Notes: generated from the sequence alone by a model not told the origin. DNA of 64,000 nt from Nocardioides sp. SYSU D00038 (GCF_016924665.1 NZ_JAFFJT010000010.1:1-64000), one strand, 5' to 3'. Shown: positions 52,665-61,522, numbered from the stretch's first letter. A program made the numbers and translations.

Positions 52665-52670
52665 TAGGTT
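52665..52670 (+). promoter_or_regulatory. Leaderless -10 element of the methyltransferase
   Basis: TAGGTT is followed after 7 nt by ATG 52678, giving the methyltransferase its own leaderless promoter only 8 bp after the CoA-transferase stop. Confidence 0.6.
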
Positions 52671-52677
52671 GACCGGC

Positions 52678-53427
52678 ATGGTCGACGGAGCCGACGCCGA
52701 CGTCTGGTCGCAGGTGGCCGACGGCTGGGCCGACCTGTGGGGTGGCTTCGCGGATCCCGTGCGCGAGGTGCTGGTGCGCGAGGCGGAGGTCGGGCCCGGC
52801 ACCCGGGTGCTCGACGCCGGCACCGGCTCCGGCGAGCTGCTGCCGGTGCTGGCCGCCACCGGCGCCGAGGTCACCGGTGCCGACCCCGCGGCCGGGATGG
52901 TCGCGCTGGCCCGACGACGGCACCCCGTCGTCGTGCGGGCCGGGCTGGAGCGGCTGCCGTTCGCCGACGCGTCGTTCGACGTCGTCACCATGGTCAACGC
53001 CCTCCAGCTCGCCGGCGACACCGGGTCCGCGCTGGCCGAGGTGGCCCGGGTGCTCGCGCCCGGCGGGCGGGTGGCGGTGAGCGGGTGGGCCGAGGCCGAG
53101 CGCAACGACGTCGACGCGATCGAGGCCGCCCTCGCGGCCGACGACGGCGAGCGGCCGGCCGACGGCGGCCCCCTGCGCCGGCCCGGCGGACTCGAGGAGG
53201 CGCTGGCTGCTGCCGGGTTCGGGGTGCTGGCGGCGGGAATGGTCGACGCGCCGTGGCACGCGTCCGACGACGAGACGTTGGTGCGCGGCGTCCTGCTCGG
53301 CGAGGACGCCGCCGGGCTCCTCGAGCGGGGGCCGGTGGTGGTGGCCGCGGCGGCGCCGTACGCCGACGGCGCGGGCGGCTACCTGCTGCGCAACGCGCTC
53401 CGCTGGGCGGTCGGGGTCCGCGGCTGA
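52678..53427 (+). CDS. Class I SAM-dependent methyltransferase
   Basis: A 249-residue methyltransferase with motif I VLDAGTGSGELLPVL (about 39-53), the acidic D-P-A motif TGADPAAGMVALARRR and motif IV/VI region FDVVTMVNALQLAGD. The UbiE/Methyltransf_11 fold is clear; acceptor unknown. Start set by the leaderless promoter. The next gene's alternative ATG 53427 overlaps its stop. Confidence 0.88.
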   Translation: MVDGADADVWSQVADGWADLWGGFADPVREVLVREAEVGPGTRVLDAGTGSGELLPVLAATGAEVTGADPAAGMVALARRRHPVVVRAGLERLPFADASFDVVTMVNALQLAGDTGSALAEVARVLAPGGRVAVSGWAEAERNDVDAIEAALAADDGERPADGGPLRRPGGLEEALAAAGFGVLAAGMVDAPWHASDDETLVRGVLLGEDAAGLLERGPVVVAAAAPYADGAGGYLLRNALRWAVGVRG

Positions 53428-53462
53428 TGTCACATCCCGCGGTGCCGGCTCGTCCACCGGGC

Positions 53463-54209
53463 ATGACAACGAGGAACATCGCCGTGGCAGGAGGCACCGG
53501 CGTCGTCGGTGTCCACGTGGTCGCCGTCGCGCGCGAGCGCGGACACCGGGTCGAGGTGCTGGCCCGCAGCACCGGGGCGGACCTGACGACCGGGGCCGGC
53601 CTGGCCGAGCGACTCGCCGGGGTCGACGCCGTGCTCGACACCACCAGCACCCGGGCCCAGAAGCGGTCGGAGGCCGAGGCCTTCTTCGGCGCGGTCACCG
53701 AGCACCTGCTGGCCGCCGAGGCCGAGGCCGGGGTGGGCCACCACCTGGCGCTCTCCATCGTCGGGATCGACGACGTGCCCTCCGGCTACTACCACGGCAA
53801 GCGCCACCAGGAACGACTCGTGACCGAGGGCGGGGTGCCGTGGACCATCCTCCGCGCCACCCAGTTCCACGAGTTCGCCGAGCAGGCGCTCGACTTCGTG
53901 CGCCTCGGACGGTTCTCGGTGGTCCCCCGGATGCTGAGCCAGCCGGTCGCGGCCCGCGAGGTCGCCGAGGCGCTGGTCGACCTGGTCGAGGCCGGGCCGT
54001 CGGGCCGGGTGCCCGACCTCGCCGGCCCCGAGCGCCACGACATGGTCGACCTGGCACGCCGGGTCTCCCGGGCCCGGGGGCTGGGCCGGCGGGTGGTGCC
54101 GGTGCGGGTGCCGGGCGCGTGGGGTCGCGGATTCCGCTCGGGGGCGCTGTGCCCCACCACCGACGGCCCGCGCGGGCGCACCACGTTCGAGCAGTGGCTG
54201 GTCGGTTGA
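53463..54209 (+). CDS. NmrA-like NAD(P)-binding protein (ECF41-associated)
   Basis: A 248-residue atypical SDR/NmrA-like protein: the GGTGVVG cofactor loop near residue 9, no SDR Tyr-x3-Lys in the usual place, and a PWTILRATQFHEFAEQAL substrate region. It sits immediately upstream of, and overlaps, an ECF41 sigma-factor gene. ECF41 factors are typically linked to a carboxymuconolactone decarboxylase, oxidoreductase or epimerase (COE) gene; this protein fits that partner. ATG 53463 preferred to 53427. Confidence 0.82.
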   Translation: MTTRNIAVAGGTGVVGVHVVAVARERGHRVEVLARSTGADLTTGAGLAERLAGVDAVLDTTSTRAQKRSEAEAFFGAVTEHLLAAEAEAGVGHHLALSIVGIDDVPSGYYHGKRHQERLVTEGGVPWTILRATQFHEFAEQALDFVRLGRFSVVPRMLSQPVAAREVAEALVDLVEAGPSGRVPDLAGPERHDMVDLARRVSRARGLGRRVVPVRVPGAWGRGFRSGALCPTTDGPRGRTTFEQWLVG

Positions 54210-55066
54210 GCGACCAACAGCGCCTCGCCGAGGCCTACGACGCCGCCAGGCCCCGGCTCGTCCGGGTCGCCTACTCGATCCTCGGCACCCGCGCGGAGTC
54301 CGAGGACGTCGTCGCCGACTGCTGGCTGCGGCTGGTCGAGGCCGACCGCCGAGAGCCGGTGCGCGACGTGCTGGGCTGGGGCACGGTCGCCGTGGCCCGG
54401 GCGGCGCTCGACGTGCTCCGCTCGGCCCGGGTGCGCCGCGAGGCGTACGTCGGGCCCTGGCTGCCGGAGCCGGTGGTCACCGAGCCCGACCCGGCGGACC
54501 GGGTCACCCTCGACGACTCGGTGCGCTACGCGCTGCTCGTGGTGCTCGAGCAGCTCACACCGGCCGAGCGCACGGCGTGGGTGCTGCACGACCTGTTCGC
54601 GATGCCGTTCGCCGAGGTCGCCGCCGCCGTGGGCCGCACCCCCGAGGCGGTGCGCCAGCTGGCCTCGCGGGCCCGCCGCCACGTGTCGGCCGGCACGCCG
54701 CGGGTCGACGTCGACCGCGACACCCACCACCGGGTGCTGGAGGCGTTCCTGGTCGCGGCGGCCGGCGGCGACCTCACCGGGCTGGTGCGCGTGCTCGACC
54801 CCGACGTCGTGCTCACCAGCGACGGCGGTGGCGCGGTCTCGGCCGCACGCCGACCGGTGCTGGGTGCCGACCGGGTGGCCCGGTTCCTGCTCGGCGTCGT
54901 CCGCAAGGGTGCTGACCGCACGGTCGCGGTCGTCGACGTCAACGGCGCACCCGGCCTGGTGCTGCTCGAGCGCGACGGCACCCGCTCGGCGGTCGTGTCG
55001 CTGACCGTCGACGGCGACCGGGTGGTCCGGGTCGACCTGGTCGTGGCCCCGGCCAAGCTGGCCTGA
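54206..55066 (+). CDS. ECF41-family sigma factor with SnoaL-like regulatory domain
   Basis: A 286-residue sigma factor: region 2 (ARPRLVRVAYSILGTRAESE to CWLRLVEAD), the ECF41 linker motif WLPEPVV (about 89-95), region 4 (LTPAERTAWVLHDLFAMPFA), and a SnoaL-like domain (about 170-286) containing the NGAPG motif. In ECF41 the extra domain, not an anti-sigma factor, controls activity. TTG 54206 overlaps the preceding stop (TTGA); GTG 54194 is an alternative. Confidence 0.87.
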   Translation: MSDQQRLAEAYDAARPRLVRVAYSILGTRAESEDVVADCWLRLVEADRREPVRDVLGWGTVAVARAALDVLRSARVRREAYVGPWLPEPVVTEPDPADRVTLDDSVRYALLVVLEQLTPAERTAWVLHDLFAMPFAEVAAAVGRTPEAVRQLASRARRHVSAGTPRVDVDRDTHHRVLEAFLVAAAGGDLTGLVRVLDPDVVLTSDGGGAVSAARRPVLGADRVARFLLGVVRKGADRTVAVVDVNGAPGLVLLERDGTRSAVVSLTVDGDRVVRVDLVVAPAKLA

Positions 55067-55078
55067 CACACTCCCCGC

Positions 55079-55924
55079 ATGGTGCGCGGACTGGTGCTCG
55101 GCGGCGGCGGCATCACCGGCATCGCCTGGGAGACCGGCCTGCTCCACGGCCTCGCCGAGGCGGGCGTCGACCTGACCGGGGCCGACCGGGTGGTCGGCAC
55201 GTCGGCCGGCTCGATCGTCGGCGCCCAGGTCACCAGTGGCGCCGCGACCCTGGCCGAGCTCTACGACCGTCAGCTGCTCCCACCCGACCTGTCGGTGCCG
55301 CTGGCCCGGATCGGCGGCAGGGTGCTGGTGGAGTTCGCGGTCGCGATGCTGCGTGCGCGGGGCGACGTGGAAGCGTTCGGCCGGCTGCTGGGTGCGCGCG
55401 CGGTGCGCGCGGCGGCGCGGGGCCGCACCCCGACCCTGGCCGAGCGCTACGAGCAGGTGCGCCAGCGGCTGGTGAGCACCGAGTGGCCCGACCGCGAGCT
55501 GTTGGTGACCGCGGTCGACGTCGCGAGCGGGGAGCGGGTGGTGCACGCGCCGGGTGGGGCGACCGGGCTGGAGGACGCCGTCAACGCCAGCTGCGCGGTG
55601 CCCTGCGTCTACCCACCGATCCCGATCGGGGGCCGCACCTACATCGACGGCGGCGTGCACTCAGGTGCGAACGCCGACCTCGCCGACGGCTGCTCGGTGG
55701 TCGTGGCGATCTGCCCGCAGGACCGGGCGATCGGGCCGATGCGCAGCGCCACCCAGCAGCTCGAGCGGCTCGGCGTCCCGCACGTGGTGATCACGCCGGA
55801 CGCCGCCGCTCGCGAGGCGATCGGCAGGAACGTGCTCGACCCCAGGTCACGACCCGGCTCGGCCCGGGCCGGCCGCACGCAGGCGGCGGCCGAGGCCGAG
55901 CGGGTCGCGAAGCTCTGGGGTTAG
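55079..55924 (+). CDS. Patatin-like phospholipase
   Basis: A 281-residue patatin-family acyl hydrolase. The oxyanion Gly run GGGGITG, nucleophile Ser42 (GTSAGS) and catalytic Asp190 (DGGVHSG) form the Ser-Asp dyad. No signal peptide, so it is probably cytoplasmic or membrane-associated; acts on phospholipid or other acyl esters. It follows the sigma-factor gene by 12 bp and may be its target. It converges with a small membrane-protein gene, overlapping by 4 bp. Confidence 0.9.
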   Translation: MVRGLVLGGGGITGIAWETGLLHGLAEAGVDLTGADRVVGTSAGSIVGAQVTSGAATLAELYDRQLLPPDLSVPLARIGGRVLVEFAVAMLRARGDVEAFGRLLGARAVRAAARGRTPTLAERYEQVRQRLVSTEWPDRELLVTAVDVASGERVVHAPGGATGLEDAVNASCAVPCVYPPIPIGGRTYIDGGVHSGANADLADGCSVVVAICPQDRAIGPMRSATQQLERLGVPHVVITPDAAAREAIGRNVLDPRSRPGSARAGRTQAAAEAERVAKLWG

Positions 55925-56064
55925 AACACCCTCCGCCGGGTGCCGCCCATCGGCACCAGGTTGAGCACCAGACCGACGACCAGCAGGATCGCTCCCACCG
56001 TCGTCAGGACGGGGATGCTCGCCACCAGTCCGATGATGAGCAGGATGAGTCCGAGGATGACCAT
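55921..56064 (-). CDS. Small two-helix hydrophobic protein (DUF6131-like)
   Basis: A 47-residue protein almost entirely hydrophobic (MVILGLILLIIGLVASIPVL then ILLVVGLVLNLVPM) ending in GGTRRRVF. Two membrane helices joined by a short turn are predicted. A strong GGGAGGAAG ribosome-binding site precedes ATG 56064, which argues for real expression. It resembles actinobacterial DUF6131 miniproteins; function unknown. Confidence 0.78.
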   Translation of the reverse strand: MVILGLILLIIGLVASIPVLTTVGAILLVVGLVLNLVPMGGTRRRVF

Positions 56065-56167
56065 GGTCTTCCTCCCTTTCTGTTCTGTTGTCAGGCTCCC
56101 GATTCCCTGACCGACCAATGCCCGTCGGCTGCTTCCGCCATACCGGCTCACCTGCCACGATGCAGCG

Positions 56168-56578
56168 GTGGCGCACCCGCAGATGTTCGACGACGACGAC
56201 CCGGTGCTGGCCCGGGTGCGCGAGCTCGCGCTCGCCCTGCCCGGCGCGGGCCAGAAGGTCTCGCACGGGCGGCCGGCGTTCTTCACCACGAAGGTGTTCG
56301 CCTACTACGGCGGCTCGCTGCGCGTCGACGGCAGCTGGGTCGAGCACCCCAGCTGCCTGCTGGTGAACCTCGACGAGGCCGAGACCGCGGCGCTGCTGGA
56401 GGAGGACCGGTGCTTCGTGCCGGCCTACCTCGGCGCCTCGGGCTGGACGGGCGTCGACCTCGACGGCGTGCGACGCACCGACTGGGCCGAGGTGGCCGAG
56501 CTGCTCGACGCGTCGTTCCGCCGCACCGCGCCGGCGCGGCTGGTGGCCCAGCTCGACGATCAGCTCGACGCCCGCTGA
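56168..56578 (+). CDS. MmcQ/YjbR-family protein
   Basis: A 136-residue protein of the YjbR/CyaY-like fold with the family marks VSHGRPAFFTTKVFAYYGG and a C-terminal DWAEVAELLDASFRRTAP. Often found near resistance or DNA-related genes; molecular role unknown. GTG 56168 gives VAHPQMFDDDD. A 14-bp tandem repeat follows its stop codon. Confidence 0.85.
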   Translation: MAHPQMFDDDDPVLARVRELALALPGAGQKVSHGRPAFFTTKVFAYYGGSLRVDGSWVEHPSCLLVNLDEAETAALLEEDRCFVPAYLGASGWTGVDLDGVRRTDWAEVAELLDASFRRTAPARLVAQLDDQLDAR

Positions 56579-56580
56579 GA

Positions 56581-56640
56581 CCGCCCGGCTCAGACCGCCC
56601 GGCTCAGACCGCCCGGCTCAGAGCGGCCGGCTCAGAGCGG
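56581..56640. repeat. 14-bp tandem repeat (CCGCCCGGCTCAGA)
   Basis: Three near-perfect units at 56581, 56595 and 56609 followed by two diverged units. The array separates the convergent MmcQ/YjbR and HxlR genes and supplies the HxlR stop codon (56632-56634). Confidence 0.8.
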
Positions 56641-57303
56641 CTGGCGCGCGCGACGTACGTAGGGCGCCACCGGGGAGAACCGCAGCGCCTCGGGCAGCAG
56701 CAACCGCAGGTCGCGCGGACCGTCGAGCCGCACCAGGCCCTCGCGCACGGCGCGCGGCAGCTCGATGACGCCCTCCCAGACCTGGTAGAGCGACGACAAC
56801 GTCGACTCCAGGGTCAGGTCGACCTCGTGCCCGGGGTCGGTGAAGCACAGCGAGACGTCCTGGGGGGTGATCACCAGCCAGTAGCGCGTGCGGCGGGCCT
56901 CGCTGAAGTGGACGTGGAGCACCACCCGGCGCTCGCCGAACGGCGTCGGGTCGATGCCGCCGCGGATCCACCACATCAGCACCGTGGGGTCGAGCTCGTC
57001 GGGTCGCGGCTCCCCGAAGGCCCAGCGGGCGCCCCACTCCGCGAGCCCGAAGATGATCGGGTGGAGGTCGCGGCAGGCCGGGGTCGGCAGGTAGCCGCCG
57101 TCGGCCCGGTCGACCAGTCCGTGGCGCTCCAGCTGGTCGAGCCGCTTCGAGAGCAGTGCCCGCGACATCCCGGGCAGGCCGCGCGCGAGCTCGTTGAACC
57201 GGGTGGCGCCGACGAGCAGGTCGCGCACCACGAGCAGGGTCCACCGGTCGCCGAGGATCTCCAGCGACCGCGTGATGGGGCAGTACTGCCCGTAGCGGGA
57301 CAC
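56632..57303 (-). CDS. HxlR-family regulator with extended C-terminal domain
   Basis: A 223-residue winged-helix HxlR regulator (YGQYCPITRSLEILGDRWTL then LLSKRLDQLERHGLV). The C-terminal 110 residues form an SCP2-like/ligand-type domain found in long actinobacterial HxlR proteins. GTG 57303. It is divergent from an acyl-CoA-dehydrogenase-like gene with an HxlR-type palindrome between them, so it probably represses that gene. Confidence 0.88.
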   Translation of the reverse strand: MSRYGQYCPITRSLEILGDRWTLLVVRDLLVGATRFNELARGLPGMSRALLSKRLDQLERHGLVDRADGGYLPTPACRDLHPIIFGLAEWGARWAFGEPRPDELDPTVLMWWIRGGIDPTPFGERRVVLHVHFSEARRTRYWLVITPQDVSLCFTDPGHEVDLTLESTLSSLYQVWEGVIELPRAVREGLVRLDGPRDLRLLLPEALRFSPVAPYVRRARQPL

Positions 57304-57327
57304 CCCGCCATGGTGACGCGCCCGGTT

Positions 57328-57342
57328 CAGTTTGTGAACTAG
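57328..57342. promoter_or_regulatory. HxlR operator
   Basis: CAGTTTGTGAACTAG contains AGTT-TGTG-AACT with perfect 4-bp arms, similar to known HxlR/QorR-type sites (TAGTTT...AAACTA). It lies 25 bp upstream of the HxlR start and 33 bp upstream of the acyl-CoA-dehydrogenase-like start. Confidence 0.6.
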
Positions 57343-57374
57343 TAGCGGCCGGCCCCGGGCGCCAACCTCGAGGC

Positions 57375-58520
57375 ATGACGATCACCCACGACGCCCCGGC
57401 CACGACCGGGGTCACCGACGACGAGATCCTGACCATGGCCGCGACGGTCGGTGCCGAGGCGGCCCGGCACGACGAGGCCCACGACCGCGCGGCGACGTTC
57501 GTCTCCGAGGCCTACGACGCCATGCACGAATCGGGCTACCTGGCCCTGCCCGTGCCGGTGGCGCTCGGGGGACGGGGCGCGACCCTGCGCCAGCTGGTGC
57601 TCGCCCAGGAGGAGCTGGGCACCCACTCCGGGGCGGCGGCGCTGTCGTCGACCATGCACCTCTACCTCACCCTGGTGCAGTGCTGGCGGCTGCGCCGCGG
57701 GGCGGCGGACGCCGAGGGCGTGCTCCGCAAGGTCGCCGACGACCGCCTGGTGCTGGCGACCAGCGGCGGCTCCGACTGGGTCTGCCCCACGACGGTCGCC
57801 ACCGAGGTCGAGGGCGGCTACCTGCTGTCGGGGCGCAAGGTCTTCTGCAGCCAGGCGCCGGTCGCCGGGGTGGTCTCGACGAGTGCGGTGGTCGGCGCGC
57901 CGGGCCCGGACGCCGCGGTCATCCACTGCGGCGTGCCGCTCGCCGCCGACGGCGTGCGGGTCGAGGAGACCTGGGACACCCTGGGGATGCGCGGCACCGC
58001 CAGCCACGACCTGGTGCTCGAGGACGTCTTCGTCCCGCGGGAGAAGGTGCTCGGCACCCGGCCCTACGGCGCCCTCGCCGGCCCGCTGCTCGTGGCGGCA
58101 ATCCACTTCGCCCCGCTCGTCGGCGCCGCCTACCTCGGCGTCGCCCGGGGAGCGTGCGAGGAGGCCACCGCGCTGCTGCGCCGCCGTCCCGAGCCGGCCG
58201 CGGCCGCCGTCCGCCAGGTCGGCGAGATGACGGCGCGGCTGCGGGTGGCCCGCTGGGCCCTGCTCGGGGCGGTGGCCGAGACCGGCGAGGACCTCGCGCC
58301 GGACGAGGACACCCTCGAGACGCTGATGACGGCCAAGCGGGAGGCCCTCACCGCGGCCCGGGTGGTGGTGGACACCGCCCTCGAGGTGGCGGGCGGGTCG
58401 GCGTTCTTCCGCGGGTCGCGCCTCGAGCGCGCCTACCGCGACGTGCGGGGAGGCCCGTTCCACCCGCTCACCCCCGAGGCCACCCTCGAGCTGGTCGGCC
58501 GCCGCCGCCTCGCCGGCTGA
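57375..58520 (+). CDS. Acyl-CoA-dehydrogenase-fold flavoprotein (DszC/HpaB-like)
   Basis: A 381-residue flavoprotein of the acyl-CoA dehydrogenase superfamily: helical N-domain (YDAMHESGYLALPVPVALGG), middle beta-domain (CSQAPVAGVVSTSAVV, WDTLGMRGTASHDLVLEDVF) and C-terminal helices (EVAGGSAFFRGSRLERAYRD). I see no Glu at the usual catalytic loop, and the GSAFFRGSRLERAYRDVRGG ending resembles flavin-dependent monooxygenases such as DszC. Oxidase, monooxygenase or dehydrogenase activity remains open. Confidence 0.82.
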   Translation: MTITHDAPATTGVTDDEILTMAATVGAEAARHDEAHDRAATFVSEAYDAMHESGYLALPVPVALGGRGATLRQLVLAQEELGTHSGAAALSSTMHLYLTLVQCWRLRRGAADAEGVLRKVADDRLVLATSGGSDWVCPTTVATEVEGGYLLSGRKVFCSQAPVAGVVSTSAVVGAPGPDAAVIHCGVPLAADGVRVEETWDTLGMRGTASHDLVLEDVFVPREKVLGTRPYGALAGPLLVAAIHFAPLVGAAYLGVARGACEEATALLRRRPEPAAAAVRQVGEMTARLRVARWALLGAVAETGEDLAPDEDTLETLMTAKREALTAARVVVDTALEVAGGSAFFRGSRLERAYRDVRGGPFHPLTPEATLELVGRRRLAG

Positions 58521-58559
58521 GATCGGCCTGCGTCACCGACCGTCACCGGCCCACCGGGG

Positions 58560-59444
58560 TCAGGCCGGGGACGTGCCCTGCTCCTCGACCAGCGCCTCGA
58601 TCGCCTCGTGGATCTCCAGGGTGCGGCGGGCCGACTCGACGTGGAGGTTCTCCACCATCCGGCCGTTGTAGGTGACCACGCCGGAGCCGGCGCCGTCCTC
58701 CCAGGCCTGCAGGATGCCGCGAGCGTCCTCGACCGCCTGCTCGCTGGGGGCGAAGGCGCGGTTGGCGCCGTCGACCTGGCCGGGATGGATCAAGGTCTTG
58801 CCGTCGAACCCCATCCGGCGGCCCTGCTCGCACTCGGCGAGGAACCCGTCGAGGTCCTTCACGTCGTTGTAGACGCCGTCGATGATCGCGATCCCTGCGG
58901 CCCGGGCGGCCAGCAGGGCGGTGTGCAGCGAGGGCAGGATCGGCGCCCGGCCGGGCACGTGCTCGGCGTAGAGCTCCTTGACCAGGTCGTTGGTGCCCAT
59001 CACGAACGCGCCGAGCCGGTCGGAGGCGCCGGCGATCGCGAGCGCGTCGAGGATCGCCACCGGCGTCTCGATCATCGCCCACAGCTTGGTGGTCTCGGGG
59101 GCCCCGGCGCGGTCCATCTGGGCGCCGAGGGTGCGGACCTCCTCGGCGCTCCCGACCTTGGGCACCACGATCGCGTCGGGCGCGGCGGCGCTGGCGGCAG
59201 CGATGTCGTCGGCGTGCCACTGGGTGTCGAGGCCGTTGACCCGGATGGTCAGCTCGCGACCGCCGTACTCACCCGAGGTGACGGCGGCGACCGCGGCCTC
59301 GCGGGCGGCCGGCTTGGCGTCGGGGGCGACGGCGTCCTCGAGGTCGAAGATGATGCCGTCGACCGGCAGCGTCTTCGCCTTCTCGAGCGCCTTGGCGTTG
59401 GAGCTCGGCATGTAGAGGACCGAGCGGCGGGGGCGGAAGCTCAC
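58560..59444 (-). CDS. HpcH/HpaI (CitE-like) CoA-ester lyase
   Basis: A 294-residue (beta/alpha)8 lyase of the CitE/malyl-CoA-lyase type. [14 protein letters not shown] at the N-terminus, the metal-site [29 protein letters not shown] and [20 protein letters not shown] are characteristic. No other citrate-lyase subunits are present, so a stand-alone malyl-, citramalyl- or beta-methylmalyl-CoA lyase or thioesterase is likely. GTG 59444 overlaps the previous stop (GTGA). Confidence 0.88.
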   Translation of the reverse strand: MSFRPRRSVLYMPSSNAKALEKAKTLPVDGIIFDLEDAVAPDAKPAAREAAVAAVTSGEYGGRELTIRVNGLDTQWHADDIAAASAAAPDAIVVPKVGSAEEVRTLGAQMDRAGAPETTKLWAMIETPVAILDALAIAGASDRLGAFVMGTNDLVKELYAEHVPGRAPILPSLHTALLAARAAGIAIIDGVYNDVKDLDGFLAECEQGRRMGFDGKTLIHPGQVDGANRAFAPSEQAVEDARGILQAWEDGAGSGVVTYNGRMVENLHVESARRTLEIHEAIEALVEEQGTSPA

Positions 59445-60541
59445 GGGGTCACCTCGATCTCGTCGTAGGCCGCCTTGAGGTCGGGGTCGATCGCCGCCAG
59501 CTGCTCGGCGAGCTCGACCATCACCAGGCACTGCTTGAGGGAGGCGTCGTCCTCCATCTTGCCGTCGAGCATCACCGCGCCGGTGCCGTCACCCATCGCG
59601 GCGACCACCCGCCGCGCGTGCCGCACGTCCTCGACCGAGGGGCTGAACACCTTGGTGGCGATCGCGATCTGCTTGGGGTGCAGGCTCCAGGTGCCGACAC
59701 AGCCCAGCAGGAACGCGTTGCGGAACTGGTCCTCGCAGGCGACCACGTCGGTGATGTCGCCGAACGGCCCGTAGTAGGGGTAGATGCCGTGGGTGGCGCA
59801 GGCGTCGACCATCCGCGCGATCGTGTAGTGCCACAGGTCCTGCTGGTACGTCGCGCGGGTGGCGTCGACGTCGGCGACCCCCAGCTCGTTGAGCGGCGGG
59901 TCCTGGCGCACCAGGTAGCCCGGGTGGCCGCCGCCGACCCGCGTGGTCTTCATCCGCCGGTCGGCCGCCAGGTCGGCCGGGCCGAGGGAGAGGCCCTGCA
60001 TCCGGGGGCTGGCGCCGCAGATCTCCTCGACGTTCGCCATGCCCCGGGCGGTCTCGAGGATGGCGTGCACGAGGATCGGCCGGTCGAGCCCGGCCTTCGC
60101 CTCGAGCTGAGCCAGGATCCGGTCGACGTAGTGGATGTCCTCGGGGCCCTGCACCTTGGGGACCATCACCACGTCGAGCTTGTGACCGATCGCCGGCACC
60201 AGCGTGGTGAGGTCGTCGAGCGCCCACGGGCTGTCGAGCGAGTTGATCCGGGTCCAGAGCTGGGTCGTGGCGTCCGGGCCGCCGAGGCCGTCGGTGTCGC
60301 CCGCGATCCGCACCAGCCCCTCGCGGGCCGCGACCTTGTTGTCGGCCTTGATGGCGTCCTCGAGGTTGCCGAGCAGCACGTCGACGGTGCCGACCATCGC
60401 CGGCACCTTGGCGGCCATCTTCTCGTTGCTGGGGTCGAAGAAGTGGATCGCCCGGCTGGGCCGGGCGGGGATCTCGGTCAGGGGCGCGGGGGCGCCCACG
60501 GCGAGCGGGCGGAAGAAGTCCTTGGGGCTGCGGTGGGCCAT
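59441..60541 (-). CDS. HpcH/HpaI (CitE-like) malyl-CoA lyase/thioesterase paralogue
   Basis: A 366-residue longer CitE-like protein: [59 protein letters not shown], and [20 protein letters not shown]. It resembles Mcl-type enzymes of acetate or itaconate metabolism. ATG 60541 is fixed by TAGGTT (60549-60554) 7 nt upstream (leaderless). The coupled pair of dissimilar CitE proteins suggests a hetero-complex or sequential CoA-ester cleavages. Exact reaction unknown. Confidence 0.85.
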   Translation of the reverse strand: MAHRSPKDFFRPLAVGAPAPLTEIPARPSRAIHFFDPSNEKMAAKVPAMVGTVDVLLGNLEDAIKADNKVAAREGLVRIAGDTDGLGGPDATTQLWTRINSLDSPWALDDLTTLVPAIGHKLDVVMVPKVQGPEDIHYVDRILAQLEAKAGLDRPILVHAILETARGMANVEEICGASPRMQGLSLGPADLAADRRMKTTRVGGGHPGYLVRQDPPLNELGVADVDATRATYQQDLWHYTIARMVDACATHGIYPYYGPFGDITDVVACEDQFRNAFLLGCVGTWSLHPKQIAIATKVFSPSVEDVRHARRVVAAMGDGTGAVMLDGKMEDDASLKQCLVMVELAEQLAAIDPDLKAAYDEIEVTP

Positions 60542-60594
60542 GCCGCGGAACCTAGCAACTGCGGCTACCGGCCGGTATGACGCATCTGACACGG

Positions 60595-60704
60595 TCGGGG
60601 CGGTATGCGACGGGCTCGTCGGCTCGTCGGCGGGTGGCGCTGGTCGAGGTGCGGAGGTCGCTAGGCCGGAGCCTCGAGACCCGGTGAGACGAACGCCCTC
60701 CCGG
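60595..60704. repeat. REP-like modules at start of the 1.46-kb repeat field
   Basis: The stretch 60542-62001 has no gene. Here the nested module GGTCGAGGTGCGGAGG...CCTCGAGACC is followed by the GACGAACGCCCTCCCG spacer, directly abutting long repeat copy B. Confidence 0.75.
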
Positions 60705-60988
60705 TAGCGGGCGACTCCGGGGACGGGGCTCGGGCAGGTGGTGACTGCGGCTGGTGTGATCCGGCGGGCGGGTGGCTGTGGTTGGGGTGTGGGTGCGGGG
60801 TGCCGCGCGTGGGTGGGCACTGCGGCTGCTGCGCGCCGGACGTCGTTCGGCACTCGTTGCCGTGTCGCTGGACGCTGCCCTGCGGTTCCCCGGCGTTCAT
60901 TTCGGCGCCACATCGGGCGTTGACGTGCCGAACGCCGCCCGTGGCTCCGCCGCCTCCCTGCCCTGCGGCGCGGCAGCCCGGCGTGCGG
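60705..60988. repeat. Long dispersed repeat, copy B (about 284 bp)
   Basis: Begins TAGCGGGCGACTCCGG exactly as copy A and ends GGCGTGCGG just before a TGGTCGAGG module. It differs from copy A mainly around the middle (CGTTCATTTCGGCG replacing a segment of similar length) and by small indels, including one G in GGGTGGGCAC, which breaks any shared reading frame. Confidence 0.85.
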
Positions 60989-61113
60989 TGGTCGAGGTGC
61001 GAAGGCCGCCAGGCCTGAGCCTCGAGACCCGGTGAGCCGACCGCCCTCCCTCACCGCTGGTTGAGGAAGGACGAAGTCCTTCACTCGTTACCCGGTGAGC
61101 CGACCGCTCTCCC
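60989..61113. repeat. REP-like modules between long repeats B and C
   Basis: Nested GGCC module (about 60990-61033) and a GGTTGAGGAAGGACGAAGTCC module (about 61058-61080), with CTCCC spacers, fill the space between copies B and C. Confidence 0.75.
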
Positions 61114-61399
61114 GTGGGTGGCGACTCCGGGGGCAGAGCTCGGGCGGGTGCCGATTCCGGGTGGTGTGGCCGGGGGGCCGGTGACTGTGGGTGGGGGTGG
61201 GTGCGGGGTGCCGCGCGTGGGTGGGCACTGCGGCTGCTGCGCGCCGGACGTCGTTCGGCACTCGTTGCCGTGTCGCCGGACTCTGCCCTGCGGTTCCCCG
61301 GCGCTCGCTGCGGCGCCACGCCGCCGTCTACGTGCCGAACGAAGCCCGTCGCTCCGCCGCCTCCGTGCCCGGCGGCGCGGCACGCCGGCTGGCGTACTG
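61114..61399. repeat. Long dispersed repeat, copy C (about 286 bp)
   Basis: Starts GTGGGTGGCGACTCCGG instead of TAGCGGGCGACTCCGG but is close to copies A and B from GGTGCGGGGTGCCGCGCG onward, keeps the CGTTCGGCAC/GTGCCGAACG inverted pair, and ends before a TGGTCGAGCAGCG module. Confidence 0.85.
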
Positions 61400-61522
61400 C
61401 TGGTCGAGCAGCGAGCGCCAGCGAGCGTCGTCGAGACCCGGTGAGCCGACCGCCCTCCCTCACCGCTGGTTGGGGAAGGACGAAGTCCTTCACTCGTTAC
61501 CCGGTGAGCCGACCGCCCTCCC
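61400..61522. repeat. REP-like modules between long repeats C and D
   Basis: GGTCGAGCAGCGAGC...GTCGAGACC module (61402-61438) and another GGTTGGGGAAGGACGAAGTCC module (about 61466-61492), followed by the CCGCCCTCCCG spacer. Confidence 0.75.
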
